Positions 8,813 to 18,115 of a stretch of DNA of 64,000 nt are shown piece after piece (position 1 is the stretch's first letter; each line of letters opens with the position of its first letter). Origin of the DNA: Mesorhizobium sp. Root552 (lineage in GTDB: Bacteria > Pseudomonadota > Alphaproteobacteria > Rhizobiales > Rhizobiaceae); NCBI RefSeq assembly GCF_001427285.1, contig NZ_LMFV01000012.1, positions 275,469 through 339,468 of the forward strand. Reading direction: 5' to 3'. Under the pieces are notes generated by a model that had not been told where the DNA came from, did no database searches, and was given only the letters and a program-made list of their open reading frames with translations. Position numbers and translations under genes: made by a program.

Positions 8813-8911
8813 CATCCAGTTATCTGGATTCTTACCGAGTGGTTGGAGCCACTTTGTTTGACGCCTCCCTGTTAAACTCCTGAGAGCCGCCTCATCCGCG
8901 GCTCTTTTTTT
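8813..8911 (+). ncRNA. Predicted small RNA with three hairpins and a CCUCCCU loop
   Basis: This stretch has no ORF but is strongly structured. ATCCAG/CTGGAT forms a hairpin at 8814-8829, AGTGG/CCACT another at 8838-8853, and an intrinsic terminator closes the unit at 8883-8911. The single-stranded part between holds CCTCCCT (8864-8870), complementary to a Shine-Dalgarno sequence, as in alphaproteobacterial trans-acting sRNAs such as the suhB/MmgR type. A CtrA box precedes it. The 5' end is an estimate from the box and the first hairpin. Family membership is not certain. Confidence 0.55.
8883..8911 (+). terminator. Rho-independent terminator of the predicted sRNA
   Basis: A perfect 8-base stem AGAGCCGC/GCGGCTCT with a 7-base loop is followed by a run of T residues. 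Confidence 0.85.
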
Positions 8912-8960
8912 GCCCTTTTTTCGGGGCGCTGACCTTGCCGCAAGGGTCAGCCTGTTCATA

Positions 8961-8975
8961 TTAACCTTTTGTTAA
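8961..8975 (+). promoter_or_regulatory. CtrA box (TTAA-N7-TTAA) upstream of the RcdA-family gene
   Basis: TTAA at 8961-8964 and TTAA at 8972-8975 with a seven-base spacer give a perfect CtrA site 111 bases before the chosen start codon at 9086. It overlaps the beginning of a longer possible reading frame from 8969, which supports the shorter start. Confidence 0.65.
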
Positions 8976-9085
8976 ACATGTGCTTGCCTTGGACGAAGAC
9001 GCGGCGCATTTTCAAATTGTATAGCGGGGTGAGCGTGGCGGCGGCCTTTTTTGAGTCGGCCTGCTGCAGCGGACAGGGTGTACCG

Positions 9086-9616
9086 ATGAACGAACTATCG
9101 AAGGAAAGCATGAACACCGTGAAACTGGCCGAGCGCCGGGTTTTCTCGCAATCCTTCCGTCCGCTCTACAATGAAGGCATGGGGCTGGTCGAAGAGGCCG
9201 CCGAATATCTGGACGGCAAGGGCCGGGCCGAAGCCAAGAAACTTTCGCGTATAGCCGCGACGCTTTATGCGGCCGAATCCATGCGGCTGACCACCCGGCT
9301 GATGCAGATCGCCTCGTGGCTTCTTTTGCAGCGCGCGGCCAATTCCGGCGAGATGACGCGCGACCAGGTGGCGTCCGAGAAATCCAAGGTGCGCCTCGAC
9401 ACGGTTTCGGCGCATGAGGATGCGGCCGGCTGGAGCGAACTGCCGGAAGATTTCGTCGATCTGGTCAAGCGGTCGCTGCGCCTGCAGTCGCTGGTGCGGC
9501 GCATGGACGAAGAGATTTACGGCGGCGGCGTTACCAAGCTGCCGGTGGAAGGGCGCCGCGGCAATCCGGTTTCCGACCAGATTTCCCTGCTCAACCACGC
9601 CTTCGCCCGCGGCTGA
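9086..9616 (+). CDS. rcdA: RcdA-family protein (DUF1465), likely ClpXP adaptor for CtrA degradation
   Basis: The 176-residue, largely helical protein fits the DUF1465 family, which includes Caulobacter RcdA, a cytoplasmic helper that brings CtrA to ClpXP at the cell pole. Conserved features are FSQSFRPLYNEGMGLVEEAAEYLD, LYAAESMRLTTRLMQIASWLL and SLRLQSLVRRMDEE. The ATG at 9086 has an AGGG ribosome site eight bases upstream and matches the family length. A perfect CtrA box upstream suggests it is itself in the CtrA regulon. The RcdA role is inferred from family, not from a diagnostic active site. Confidence 0.8.
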   Translation: MNELSKESMNTVKLAERRVFSQSFRPLYNEGMGLVEEAAEYLDGKGRAEAKKLSRIAATLYAAESMRLTTRLMQIASWLLLQRAANSGEMTRDQVASEKSKVRLDTVSAHEDAAGWSELPEDFVDLVKRSLRLQSLVRRMDEEIYGGGVTKLPVEGRRGNPVSDQISLLNHAFARG

Positions 9617-9737
9617 CCTCGCGACGCCTTTCGCCCGGCATTTTCGGGCAGAAAGCCGCAACTGCTTTTCCCAAGCTTTGTTTCCGGTTTGTTCACAAAT
9701 CGCTGGCAAGTCTGCCGGCGGTGGATAGAGTGGGCAC

Positions 9738-10244
9738 ATGGCGGACGCGATTCGTATCATCGGCATTGATCCGGGGCTGAGACGCACCGGCTGGGGCATC
9801 GTCGAGAGCCTTGGCAACTCGCTGCATTTCGTGGCGGCGGGAACCGTGCGCTCGGACGACAAGCTTTCGCTGGCGTCGCGGCTTTGCCAGTTGCATGACG
9901 GGCTTTCCGAAGTGGTGCATTCGGCCATGCCGCATGAGGCGGCGGTAGAGCAGACCTTCGTCAACAAGGACGCGACGGCGACGCTGAAGCTCGGCCAGGC
10001 GCGCGGCATCGCCATGCTGGTGCCTGCGCTGGCGGGGCTGCCGGTGGCGGAATACGCGCCGAACGCGGTCAAGAAGACGGTGATCGGCGTCGGCCACGGC
10101 GACAAGAAACAGATCCACATGATGGTCAAGGTGCTGCTGCCCAAGGCGTCGTTCGACACCGACGACGCGGCGGATGCGCTGGCGATTGCCATCTGCCACG
10201 CCCACCACCGTCAAAGCGCGGCCTACCGGATGGCGCTGGCCTGA
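9738..10244 (+). CDS. ruvC: Holliday junction resolvase RuvC
   Basis: The 168-residue endonuclease begins [15 protein letters not shown], carrying the first catalytic aspartate. It continues with the conserved [21 protein letters not shown] block containing a catalytic glutamate, and ends with [20 protein letters not shown] containing the final aspartates. It cuts Holliday junctions during recombinational repair. It leads the ruvC-ruvA-ruvB set, with 20 bases to ruvA. Confidence 0.97.
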   Translation: MADAIRIIGIDPGLRRTGWGIVESLGNSLHFVAAGTVRSDDKLSLASRLCQLHDGLSEVVHSAMPHEAAVEQTFVNKDATATLKLGQARGIAMLVPALAGLPVAEYAPNAVKKTVIGVGHGDKKQIHMMVKVLLPKASFDTDDAADALAIAICHAHHRQSAAYRMALA

Positions 10245-10264
10245 GGGGGCTTGAGGGGGCAAAC

Positions 10265-10885
10265 ATGATCGGCAAGCTCAAGGGGACGCTCGACGAGATC
10301 GACGAGGACTATTGCATCGTCGATGTGCACGGTGTCGGCTACGTCGCCTTCTGCTCGGCCCGCACGCTTGCCGCACTGCCAGCGCCCGGAGAAGCCGTGG
10401 TGCTGTTCATCGAGACCTATGTGCGCGAGGACATGATCCGTCTCTACGGCTTCCAGTCGTCGCTGGAGCGCGAATGGTTCCGCCTCTTGATGGGTAATGT
10501 GCAGGGCGTCGGGGCCAAGGTGGCGCTGGCGGTGCTTTCGACTCTGGCTCCTGCCGATCTCGCCAACGCGATTGCGCTGCGCGACATCGCCATGGTGAGC
10601 CGAGCGCCGGGTGTCGGCAAGAAGGTGGCCGAGCGCATCGTCACCGAACTGAAGAACAAGGCGCCGGCCTATGCCGGCTCTGCTTCCGGCACCATCGGCC
10701 TGAAACAGGAACTGGGCGAAGGGGTGGCTCCGGCTCCGATTGCGGATGCCGTGTCGGCGCTGGTCAATCTCGGCTATTCGCGCGACACCGCCGCCAATGC
10801 CGTCGCGGCAGCAATGAAAGCCGCGGGCGAGGATGCCGATTCCGCCAAGCTGATCCGTCTCGGCCTGAAGGAACTGGCGCGGTGA
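10265..10885 (+). CDS. ruvA: Holliday junction branch migration protein RuvA
   Basis: The 206-residue length is normal. The N-terminal OB-fold starts [26 protein letters not shown]. Two helix-hairpin-helix motifs, [16 protein letters not shown] and [17 protein letters not shown], contact DNA. The C-terminal domain that binds RuvB follows a short linker and includes [16 protein letters not shown]. RuvA tetramers hold the junction for the RuvB motor. A short 20-base gap from ruvC indicates one operon. Confidence 0.97.
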   Translation: MIGKLKGTLDEIDEDYCIVDVHGVGYVAFCSARTLAALPAPGEAVVLFIETYVREDMIRLYGFQSSLEREWFRLLMGNVQGVGAKVALAVLSTLAPADLANAIALRDIAMVSRAPGVGKKVAERIVTELKNKAPAYAGSASGTIGLKQELGEGVAPAPIADAVSALVNLGYSRDTAANAVAAAMKAAGEDADSAKLIRLGLKELAR

Positions 10886-10928
10886 AGCCCTGCTTGCCCC
10901 TGAGCGAGAGGCGTGGCAGGACAGGAAA

Positions 10929-11966
10929 ATGAGCCTTTCACCCCGTCTCATCACACCCGAAAAGCGCGGCGAGGACGCCGAGCAGACGCTGCGCCCGCAG
11001 GTGCTGGACGAATTCGTCGGCCAAGCGGCTGCGCGCGCCAACCTCAAGGTCTTCATCGAGGCGGCCAAGGGACGCGGGGAGGCGCTCGACCATGTGCTGT
11101 TCGTCGGCCCGCCGGGGCTCGGCAAGACGACGCTGGCGCAGATCATGGCGCGTGAAATGGGCGTCAATTTCCGCTCGACCTCGGGGCCGGTCATCGCCAA
11201 GGCGGGCGACCTTGCGGCCCTTCTGACCAATCTCGAAGACCGCGACGTGCTGTTCATCGACGAAATCCACCGGCTGAACCCGGCGGTGGAGGAAATCCTC
11301 TATCCGGCAATGGAGGATTTTCAGCTTGACCTGATCATCGGCGAGGGACCGGCGGCGCGGTCGGTCAAGATCGACCTCGCCCGCTTTACGCTGGTTGCGG
11401 CGACGACACGGCTCGGCCTGCTCACCAACCCGCTGCGCGACCGCTTCGGCATTCCGGTGCGGCTCAATTTCTACACCGTCGAGGAACTGGAGCTGATTGT
11501 GCGGCGCGGCGCGCGCATCCTCGGCATGCCGCTCGGTGACGACGGCGCGGTGGAAATCGCACGGCGCGCACGCGGCACGCCGCGCATTGCCGGACGCCTC
11601 TTGCGGCGCGTGCGCGATTTCGCAGCGGTGGCCGGGGACGGCCATGTCGATCGCAAGATCGCCGACGAGGCGCTGTCGAGGCTTGAGGTCGATGGACTCG
11701 GGCTCGATGCGCTCGACCGCCGTTACCTGACGATGATCGCCAATAATTTCGGCGGCGGGCCGGTTGGCGTCGAGACCATCGCGGCGGGACTTTCGGAGCC
11801 GCGCGACGCCATCGAGGACATCATCGAGCCCTATCTGATCCAGCAGGGGTTCATCCAGCGCACGCCGCGCGGCCGCATGCTGACGGCAAATGCATGGCGG
11901 CATCTCGGGCTCGATGCGCCGGCCGACCTCGCGCAGCAGCAGATAAGTTTGTTCCAGGAAGAGTGA
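10929..11966 (+). CDS. ruvB: Holliday junction branch migration helicase RuvB
   Basis: The 345-residue AAA+ motor has Walker A GPPGLGKT at about residues 60-67, Walker [26 protein letters not shown], and sensor region [19 protein letters not shown]. The C-terminal winged-helix domain includes [18 protein letters not shown]. It drives branch migration with RuvA. The ATG at 10929 ([16 protein letters not shown]) fits the family start. It closes the ruv operon. Confidence 0.97.
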   Translation: MSLSPRLITPEKRGEDAEQTLRPQVLDEFVGQAAARANLKVFIEAAKGRGEALDHVLFVGPPGLGKTTLAQIMAREMGVNFRSTSGPVIAKAGDLAALLTNLEDRDVLFIDEIHRLNPAVEEILYPAMEDFQLDLIIGEGPAARSVKIDLARFTLVAATTRLGLLTNPLRDRFGIPVRLNFYTVEELELIVRRGARILGMPLGDDGAVEIARRARGTPRIAGRLLRRVRDFAAVAGDGHVDRKIADEALSRLEVDGLGLDALDRRYLTMIANNFGGGPVGVETIAAGLSEPRDAIEDIIEPYLIQQGFIQRTPRGRMLTANAWRHLGLDAPADLAQQQISLFQEE

Positions 11967-12039
11967 CGCGGCTGCCGTTTGCGAGTGGCAGGCGTCGCGC
12001 ACGGGGTTCACCTCGCCGTGAAGCTCTGCCCCCCTGACT

Positions 12040-12141
12040 CCTCCCCGCAGGGGGAATTCCGTCGCGATCCCCGCCGGCTGAAATCGCCAAGGAAGTTGCG
12101 CGAACCTGCGGTGGCAAAGTTCTCCTCCCATTGCGGGGAGG
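12040..12141. repeat. Intergenic palindromic repeat downstream of ruvB
   Basis: CCTCCCCGCA at 12040-12049 is the exact reverse complement of TGCGGGGAGG at 12132-12141. The flanks are rich in GGGG tracts. The composition resembles the elements at 38536-38562 and 41999-42111 and the dispersed palindromes common between rhizobial genes. It may also help end transcription between the convergent ruvB and GH5 genes. Confidence 0.5.
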
Positions 12142-12184
12142 GGTTAGGGGTGGGGGTAATTATGCTGGCAAGGGTCAGGCGGGG

Positions 12185-13468
12185 TTATTTCGCCAGCTTT
12201 CTGACCATATCCAGCACGTCCGGTTCGGCCTTCGTGCCATCGAAGGCATCGACCACGCCGAAGGCTCCGCCATATCCCCATAGCGACCATGAAAAGCCGT
12301 GCGCTTCGGCGCGGGCGATCATGTCGCGGGCGTAAGCGGCGCGGTACTTCGCCGGCATGACATGGGGGTTGCCGTATTCCTGCCGGATCATGCCGAATTC
12401 GCCAAGCGTGACGTTTTCCGGCTTGATGCCGTTGGCCTTGGCCCATTTTTCCGCCTTGCTGAACGGCGCATCCATGATCCTGAGCAACTTGTCCTCGCTG
12501 TCCATCGAGGCGACCTGTTCGTCGAGATAGGCGAGCAGGCCGCTGCGGCGGGTCCACGGGGCTTCCGCCTTGATGCGGGCGCGAATGCTATCGAGGGCGG
12601 CATCGAGTTCGGCGCGGGGCACGGCGCTCAACGGATAGGGCAGGCCGGTGACATGAGGGATGAAATCGCCGGCCCATGTCGCGCCCTGATGAGTGAGCAG
12701 GAACGGATCGTAGGAGTGAAAGGTCCAGATGACGTTGTCGTCGGGAATGGCCTTGGGATCGACTTTGGACAGGGCTTCGGCACTGGCATAGCAGCCGCCG
12801 GAAAGGACGAGCGTGAGCTTTGTAGCCGAGGCGCGCGCCGCCGCATAAAGGCGCTGCAGCCGGTCCGGCCAGGAATGCGTGTTGTCCGCGTCGCAATCCA
12901 CCACCGGCTCGTTCATCGGCTCGAAGGCAATTCTGGCGGGGTCTTCATTGGCAAGAGCCGCCGCCATCTTGCGCACGACTTCGATATAGGCGTCGAACAA
13001 AGCGGGGTCGCTCATGACCTCGCCCATGCCGATGCTGCGATTGCCGCCAGCCGGGATGAGGTGCAGATCGACCACCACCTTGAGGCCGGCGCGGTTCACC
13101 ATGCGCGCCGATTCCAGCACGCTGGCATAGAGATCGTCGCGCAACGCCGATGTCTTGGCCGACAGGAAAGGCGCCGGATCGACCGGCATGCGCAGGAAGT
13201 CGAAACCGGAGGCTTTCAGGGCCTCGAGGTTGGTATCTGCGAGGAACTTACGCCACTCGGGATAGGGCAGGATCGCGTCAGGGTCGGCCCATTTGTCTTC
13301 GGCCGGCCAAGTCGTCCAGATGTCGAGGTTGAGGCCGCGCTTCATGGTGAAACTCGCGGCGCTGGCGGGCGCCACGAGCGCTGCGAGCAGCAACAGAACT
13401 GCCCCCAAGCCCTTGATCATCACGCCCAACGGTGCCATCGCATCATAGTCCGAAATCGCGAAGGACAT
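12185..13468 (-). CDS. Secreted glycoside hydrolase family 5-like protein
   Basis: The protein has up to 427 residues with a signal peptide (GAVLLLLAALVAPASAASF) and a TIM-barrel sequence typical of GH5 cellulase-like enzymes. The acid/base glutamate is in IAFEPMNEPVVD, and the likely nucleophile glutamate is in VTLGEFGMI. It probably acts on a beta-linked glycan outside the inner membrane. The substrate is unknown. The start is uncertain: the ATG at 13468 leaves only 31 bases to the divergent ybgC, and internal ATGs at 13438 or 13420 would suit the signal peptide better. Confidence 0.82.
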   Translation of the reverse strand: MSFAISDYDAMAPLGVMIKGLGAVLLLLAALVAPASAASFTMKRGLNLDIWTTWPAEDKWADPDAILPYPEWRKFLADTNLEALKASGFDFLRMPVDPAPFLSAKTSALRDDLYASVLESARMVNRAGLKVVVDLHLIPAGGNRSIGMGEVMSDPALFDAYIEVVRKMAAALANEDPARIAFEPMNEPVVDCDADNTHSWPDRLQRLYAAARASATKLTLVLSGGCYASAEALSKVDPKAIPDDNVIWTFHSYDPFLLTHQGATWAGDFIPHVTGLPYPLSAVPRAELDAALDSIRARIKAEAPWTRRSGLLAYLDEQVASMDSEDKLLRIMDAPFSKAEKWAKANGIKPENVTLGEFGMIRQEYGNPHVMPAKYRAAYARDMIARAEAHGFSWSLWGYGGAFGVVDAFDGTKAEPDVLDMVRKLAK

Positions 13469-13499
13469 CTGCCTTGGCGGGCATGAAAAGGAAAGCGCA

Positions 13500-13985
13500 A
13501 TGGGCGATCATGGTGAATCGGGCGGCGACCTGGCAGCCGGCATTTCCGGGGCGCTGACCCAGTTCGGCCACCGGCTGATGGCGCGGGTCTACTATGCCGA
13601 CACCGATTTTTCCGGCGTCGTCTACCATGCCCGCTATCTCGAATTCTTCGAGCGCGGACGCTCCGATTTCCTGCGGCTGGCCGGCGTCCATCACACAGAA
13701 CTTGCCGACGGCAAGCATGGCGAGAAGATCGTCTGGGTGGTTCGGCGCATGGAAATCGATTTCCACGCGCCTGCCCGCATCGACGACATCCTGACCGTGG
13801 AGACGCGCACGCTGGAGGTTTCGGGGGCACGCATTTTCATGGCGCAGCAATTGAAGCGCGGCGAGGATGTTCTCGTGGAAGCGAAGGTGCAGGCGGCGAT
13901 CATCGGCGAAAACGGCCGCCCGCGCCGCTTTCCGAAGGAATGGATCGCGGCTTTCATGCCGAAAGGCGGCGCTGAAGCCGGCTGA
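13500..13985 (+). CDS. ybgC: Tol-Pal-associated acyl-CoA thioesterase YbgC
   Basis: This 161-residue hot-dog-fold thioesterase carries the signature VYYADTDFSGVVYHARYLEFFERGRSDFLR, with its catalytic aspartate (4HBT family). YbgC is usually the first gene of tol-pal clusters, hydrolyses acyl-CoA and associates with phospholipid enzymes. The N-terminus carries an extra 25-residue Gly/Ala-rich leader before FGHRLMARVYYADTD, so a later start is possible. A 304-base gap with a near-consensus CtrA site separates it from tolQ. Confidence 0.94.
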   Translation: MGDHGESGGDLAAGISGALTQFGHRLMARVYYADTDFSGVVYHARYLEFFERGRSDFLRLAGVHHTELADGKHGEKIVWVVRRMEIDFHAPARIDDILTVETRTLEVSGARIFMAQQLKRGEDVLVEAKVQAAIIGENGRPRRFPKEWIAAFMPKGGAEAG

Positions 13986-14079
13986 TCGAAGCCGTTCCAA
14001 GGCGCTCCACCTGGTGCCGGGATGCTGTCGGGCGGCGACGGCGCGGCACAAATGCGCGATTGCATTCAGTGCCTTGGCC

Positions 14080-14094
14080 CTAACTCATCCTTAA
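14080..14094 (+). promoter_or_regulatory. Near-consensus CtrA site upstream of tolQ
   Basis: CTAA-N7-TTAA matches the CtrA consensus TTAA-N7-TTAA at seven of the eight defined bases, with the correct spacer. It lies about 200 bases before tolQ within a 304-base non-coding gap. That gap otherwise shows only a short ACCATAACGGTT imperfect palindrome. Confidence 0.35.
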
Positions 14095-14289
14095 CCATAA
14101 CGGTTCATGAACGGATTGAAGAGAATTAACGGGAATCGTGCGCCTTCGTTTCACCAAGATTTGCCCTGAAAAGGCCGCTATCAGCGCTATTTGGGGCATT
14201 TCCGACAGGTTCGCGCGTACGGGCCACAAGGGGTAATGCGCCGTGGGCTAGCAGAGAGCCACGCCCGGGAAGTTTTAAGGAACGTTTGG

Positions 14290-15000
14290 ATGGAAAATAT
14301 CGCTCTCGCCGAACCGGCAGCGCAACTGTCGATCTGGGCTTTGTTCATGCAGGCCAACTGGGTGGTCAAGCTGGTCATGATCGGCCTGCTCGGGGCCTCG
14401 ATCTGGACCTGGGCCATCGTGGTCGACAAGGTCATCTCGTACAGCCGCATGAAACTCGCGCTCAACCGCTTCGAACAGATCTTCTGGTCCGGGCAGTCGC
14501 TGGAAGAACTCTACCGCACGCTGGCCGACCGCAAGACTTCGGGCATGAGCTCGATCTTCGTCGCCGCCATGCGCGAATGGAAGAAGAGCTTCGAGAAGGG
14601 CGCGAAGTCGCCGCTCGGCCTGCAGACGCGTATCGACAAGGCGATGGACCTGGCGCTGACGCGCGAGATGGAGCGGCTGGAGGGCAGGCTCGGCTTCCTC
14701 GCCACCATCGGCTCGGCAGCTCCGTTCATCGGCCTGTTCGGCACCGTCGTCGGCATCATGACCTCGTTCCAGGCAATTGCCGGCTCGAAGTCGACCAGCC
14801 TCGCGGTGGTGGCGCCCGGCATCGCGGAAGCGCTGCTCGCGACGGCAATCGGCCTGCTCGCGGCTATTCCCGCGGTCATCGCCTACAACAAGCTGTCATC
14901 GGACGCCGGCAAGCTGGCGGGGCGCATGGAGGGCTTCGCCGACGAGTTCTCCGCCATACTGTCGCGCCAAATCGATGAAAAAGTCGCCAAGGCAGCCTGA
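14290..15000 (+). CDS. tolQ: Tol-Pal system proton channel subunit TolQ
   Basis: The 236-residue inner-membrane protein has three transmembrane segments: residues about 20-42 (VVKLVMIGLLGASIWTWAIVV), about 135-158 (FLATIGSAAPFIGLFGTVVGIM), and about 176-200. A large cytoplasmic loop lies between the first two. The ATG at 14290 (MENIALAEPAAQ) fits family length better than the upstream frame. TolQ and TolR use the proton gradient to energise TolA during outer-membrane constriction. It is followed by tolR after nine bases. Confidence 0.96.
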   Translation: MENIALAEPAAQLSIWALFMQANWVVKLVMIGLLGASIWTWAIVVDKVISYSRMKLALNRFEQIFWSGQSLEELYRTLADRKTSGMSSIFVAAMREWKKSFEKGAKSPLGLQTRIDKAMDLALTREMERLEGRLGFLATIGSAAPFIGLFGTVVGIMTSFQAIAGSKSTSLAVVAPGIAEALLATAIGLLAAIPAVIAYNKLSSDAGKLAGRMEGFADEFSAILSRQIDEKVAKAA

Positions 15001-15009
15001 GGTTCGATC

Positions 15010-15459
15010 ATGGGAATGTCAGTAGGTACGGGCGGTGGAGCCAGAGGTGGGCGCGGCAGGCGCGGCCGCCGCAATGCGCTGATGTCGGAAATCAACGTGA
15101 CGCCGTTCGTCGACGTCATGCTGGTGCTGCTCATCATCTTCATGGTGGCGGCGCCGCTGCTGACGGTCGGCGTGCCGATCGATTTGCCGGAGACGCAGGC
15201 CAAGCCGATGAATTCCGACACGCAGCCGATCACCGTCTCGGTCAACGAGACCGGCCAGATCTACCTGCAGGAGACGGAAATCCCCCTCGAAGAGGTGGTG
15301 CCGAAGCTCGAGGCGATTTCCAAGACCGGCTATGAAGAGCGCATCTATGTGCGCGGCGACAAGACCGCCGATTACGGCACGGTGATGAAGGTCATGGCTC
15401 GCATCTCAGCCGCCGGCTACAAGAACCTCGGCCTCGTCACGCTTCAGGAACAGGAATAG
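15010..15459 (+). CDS. tolR: Tol-Pal system protein TolR
   Basis: The 149-residue protein has a Gly/Arg-rich cytoplasmic N-terminus and one transmembrane helix. That helix carries the proton-relay aspartate, in NVTPFVDVMLVLLIIFMVAAP (about residues 30-50). The periplasmic domain ends with KNLGLVTLQEQE. It is the ExbD-like partner of TolQ. It lies in the tolQRA operon, and tolA begins six bases after its stop. Confidence 0.96.
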   Translation: MGMSVGTGGGARGGRGRRGRRNALMSEINVTPFVDVMLVLLIIFMVAAPLLTVGVPIDLPETQAKPMNSDTQPITVSVNETGQIYLQETEIPLEEVVPKLEAISKTGYEERIYVRGDKTADYGTVMKVMARISAAGYKNLGLVTLQEQE

Positions 15460-15464
15460 CAATC

Positions 15465-16586
15465 TTGAAGGTCGGCCTCACGACATCGGTGGTCATGCAT
15501 GCGGCGGTGCTCGTTGTCGGGCTGTTTTCGCTGTCGGCGCCGGCTGCCTTCGAGGTGACCGACGTCGAGGCGTTGCCTGTCGATATCGTGCCGCTGGAAG
15601 AGATCACCCAGATCCAGCAGGGCGACAAGAAGGCGACGATGAAGGAGAAGGCGGCGCCAACGCCGACCAAGCGCCCGGATGTCGTCGCGGACGCCCAGGA
15701 TGTCGGCGAAAACAGCGTCGACACCAAGAAGCCGATCACGCCGGAAGCAAAGCCGAAGCCGGTCGATACCGCTGCTGCCACGCCGCCTGCGCCTGAGCCG
15801 AAGGAACAGCCCAACCCGGAAGAGGTGCAGAAGCCGAAGGAGGAGCCGAAGCCGGTTCCCGCGACGGACGTTACGCCGGTGCCGCAGCCGAAGGAAGAAG
15901 TGAAGCCCGATCCGGTCAAGGAACCCGATCCGCCGCAGCAGCCGACCGAAGAAAAGACGGCGGCGGTGAAGCCGGATGCCGTTGCCGAGGCGATCGCTGC
16001 CGAGCAACAGCCGACCGAAGCCGCGCAATTGCCGGATTCCGCGCCGGTTCCCGAGATGAAGCCGCGCCCGAAGCCGGCTCCGGCGGAAACGGCCAAGGCG
16101 CCGGACCGCAAGGATTCGGAAAAGCCGGTCAAGGAAGCTGCATCGAAGCCGAAGTCGGAAGACAAGGAATTCAACGCCGATGAGGTGGCGGCGCTGCTCA
16201 ACAAGCAGAAGCCGTCCGGCGGCGGCGCCAAGCGCTCGACGCAGGAGGCTTCGTTGGGCGGCGAAAAGTCGACCGGCGGCAACAGGCTGTCGCAAAACGA
16301 GATGGATGCGTTGCGCCAGAAGCTCGGCGGCTGCTGGAGCATTCCCGCCGGCGTCGACGACGCCGCGATGCTCAAGGTTTCGGTTCGCTTCCACCTCGAT
16401 CCGTCCGGTGTGCTGGAAGGCAGGCCGGAAATTATCGCAGGCGGTGCCGCGTCGGGTCCGGGCAGAACTGCTGCTGAATCGGCGGTCCGGGCGGTGCAGA
16501 AATGCGCGCCCTTCAACCTTCCGGCCGACAAATACGACAGCTGGTCGGAAGTGGTGGTGAACTTCGATCCCAGTGAGATGTTCTAG
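15465..16586 (+). CDS. tolA: Tol-Pal energy transducer TolA (TonB-like), TTG start
   Basis: The 373-residue protein starts with TTG at 15465, preceded by AGGA inside the end of tolR. One N-terminal membrane helix (TTSVVMHAAVLVVGLFSLSAP) anchors it. Residues about 45-270 form a Pro/Lys/Glu-rich stalk, and the C-terminal domain (about 285-373) is TonB/TolA-like, with LRQKLGGCWSIPAG and a second cysteine in VQKCAPFNLP. It spans the periplasm from TolQR to TolB and Pal. The stalk is highly repetitive, typical of alphaproteobacterial TolA. Confidence 0.93.
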   Translation: MKVGLTTSVVMHAAVLVVGLFSLSAPAAFEVTDVEALPVDIVPLEEITQIQQGDKKATMKEKAAPTPTKRPDVVADAQDVGENSVDTKKPITPEAKPKPVDTAAATPPAPEPKEQPNPEEVQKPKEEPKPVPATDVTPVPQPKEEVKPDPVKEPDPPQQPTEEKTAAVKPDAVAEAIAAEQQPTEAAQLPDSAPVPEMKPRPKPAPAETAKAPDRKDSEKPVKEAASKPKSEDKEFNADEVAALLNKQKPSGGGAKRSTQEASLGGEKSTGGNRLSQNEMDALRQKLGGCWSIPAGVDDAAMLKVSVRFHLDPSGVLEGRPEIIAGGAASGPGRTAAESAVRAVQKCAPFNLPADKYDSWSEVVVNFDPSEMF

Positions 16587-16750
16587 GTGGTTCAGGTGAT
16601 GACGGCCTGCAAATGGCGGATATCTGCGCTTCCGGCGTTCATGTACCAAAACGTGCACTGCGCGCCGGTCTCGCCGTTTTCGGCTCGTCCTGACCTGAAC
16701 CTCCGAGCCACCAGAAAATAATGCCGGACTGACAGAACGAGGCTGAATTT

Positions 16751-18067
16751 ATGAAGAAACTCTTGAAAACGCTGATCATGGCTGCCGCGCTTGCCGGCGG
16801 CATCGGCGGATTTGCCGTCGTCCCCGCAAACGCGCTGGTGGAAATCGACGTCAACAAGGGCACGATCGAGCCGTTGCCGATCGCGATCACCGATTTTCTC
16901 GCCGGCGATGCGCTGGGCGCAGAGATTTCCAGCATCGTAACCGCCGATCTCAGGCGTTCCGGGCTGTTTGCGCCGATCGACAAGGGCGCGTTCATCGAAA
17001 AGATCTCCAATCCCGATGTCGCTCCGCGCTTCGATGACTGGAAGGTCATCAATGCCCAGGCGCTGGTGACGGGGCGCGTCAGCAAGGAAGCAGACGGCCG
17101 CATCCGGGCGGAGTACCGGCTATGGGACACCTTCGCCGGCCAGCAGCTTTCCGGCGAGCAGTTCTTCGCCAACGACACCAACACCCGCCGTGTCGCCCAC
17201 ATCATTGCCGACGCCATCTATGAGCGGCTGACCGGCGAGAAGGGCTATTTCGACACGCGTGTCGTTTATATCGACGAGTCGGGCGCCAAGAACGCGCGCA
17301 AGAAGCGGCTGGCCATCATGGACCAGGACGGAGCCAACGCGCGCTTCCTTTCCGATGGCAAGTCGATCGTCTTGACGCCGCGTTTCTCGCCGAACCGGCA
17401 GGAAATCACCTACATGTCGTATGAGAGCGGGCAGCCGAAGGTCTATCTGTTGCAGATCGAGACCGGGCAGCGCGAACTGGTCGGCAATTTCCCCGGCATG
17501 ACGTTTGCGCCGCGCTTTTCGCCGGACGGGCAGAAGGTCATCATGAGCCTGCTGCGCGACGACGGCAATTCCAACATCTTCGCCATGGACCTGAGAAGCC
17601 GCAACACCACGCGGCTGACCAATTCGACGGCCATCGATACCTCGCCGTCCTATTCTCCGGACGGCAGCCAGGTCGTGTTCACATCTGACCGCGGCGGCCG
17701 CGCACAGATCTACCTCATGGGGGCCGACGGTTCCGGCCAGAACCGCATTTCGTTCGGCGACGGTGTCTATTCGACGCCGGTGTGGTCGCCGCGCGGCGAC
17801 CTGATCGCCTTCACCAAGCAATCGGGCGGCGAATTCCAGATCGGCGTGATGCGCACCGACGGCTCGGGCGAGCGCATCCTGTCATCCGGCTTCCAGCAGG
17901 AAGGCCCGACCTGGGCACCGAACGGGCGCGTCCTGATGTTCTTCCGCGACTCGCCCGGCGGCGGCGGTCCGAAGCTCTTTTCCATCGACCTGACCGGCCG
18001 CAACGAGCAACCGATCCCGACGGCCAACTATGGCTCCGACCCTGCCTGGTCGCCGCTGCTGGAATAA
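16751..18067 (+). CDS. tolB: Tol-Pal periplasmic beta-propeller protein TolB
   Basis: The 438-residue protein begins with a signal peptide ([20 protein letters not shown]... PANA). The N-terminal alpha/beta domain contains [11 protein letters not shown] six-bladed propeller follows, with blades marked by [29 protein letters not shown] and [13 protein letters not shown]. TolB exchanges between Pal and TolA in the periplasm. A 164-base gap follows tolA. A strong terminator follows the gene, separating tolQRAB from pal. Confidence 0.97.
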   Translation: MKKLLKTLIMAAALAGGIGGFAVVPANALVEIDVNKGTIEPLPIAITDFLAGDALGAEISSIVTADLRRSGLFAPIDKGAFIEKISNPDVAPRFDDWKVINAQALVTGRVSKEADGRIRAEYRLWDTFAGQQLSGEQFFANDTNTRRVAHIIADAIYERLTGEKGYFDTRVVYIDESGAKNARKKRLAIMDQDGANARFLSDGKSIVLTPRFSPNRQEITYMSYESGQPKVYLLQIETGQRELVGNFPGMTFAPRFSPDGQKVIMSLLRDDGNSNIFAMDLRSRNTTRLTNSTAIDTSPSYSPDGSQVVFTSDRGGRAQIYLMGADGSGQNRISFGDGVYSTPVWSPRGDLIAFTKQSGGEFQIGVMRTDGSGERILSSGFQQEGPTWAPNGRVLMFFRDSPGGGGPKLFSIDLTGRNEQPIPTANYGSDPAWSPLLE

Positions 18068-18091
18068 TCGCCGGCTGCGTAGTTTATCGCG

Positions 18092-18115
18092 AAAAGGGGC
18101 TGAGCGCCCCTTTTT
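18092..18115 (+). terminator. Terminator after tolB
   Basis: A perfect 9-base stem AAAAGGGGC/GCCCCTTTT with a 5-base loop ends in a T-run. Confidence 0.85.

Noticed and set aside
15437..16658. Two long minus-strand frames across tolA
   Set aside because: They mirror the Pro/Lys/Glu-rich stalk of TolA and give low-complexity Ser/Gly or Arg/Leu sequence only.
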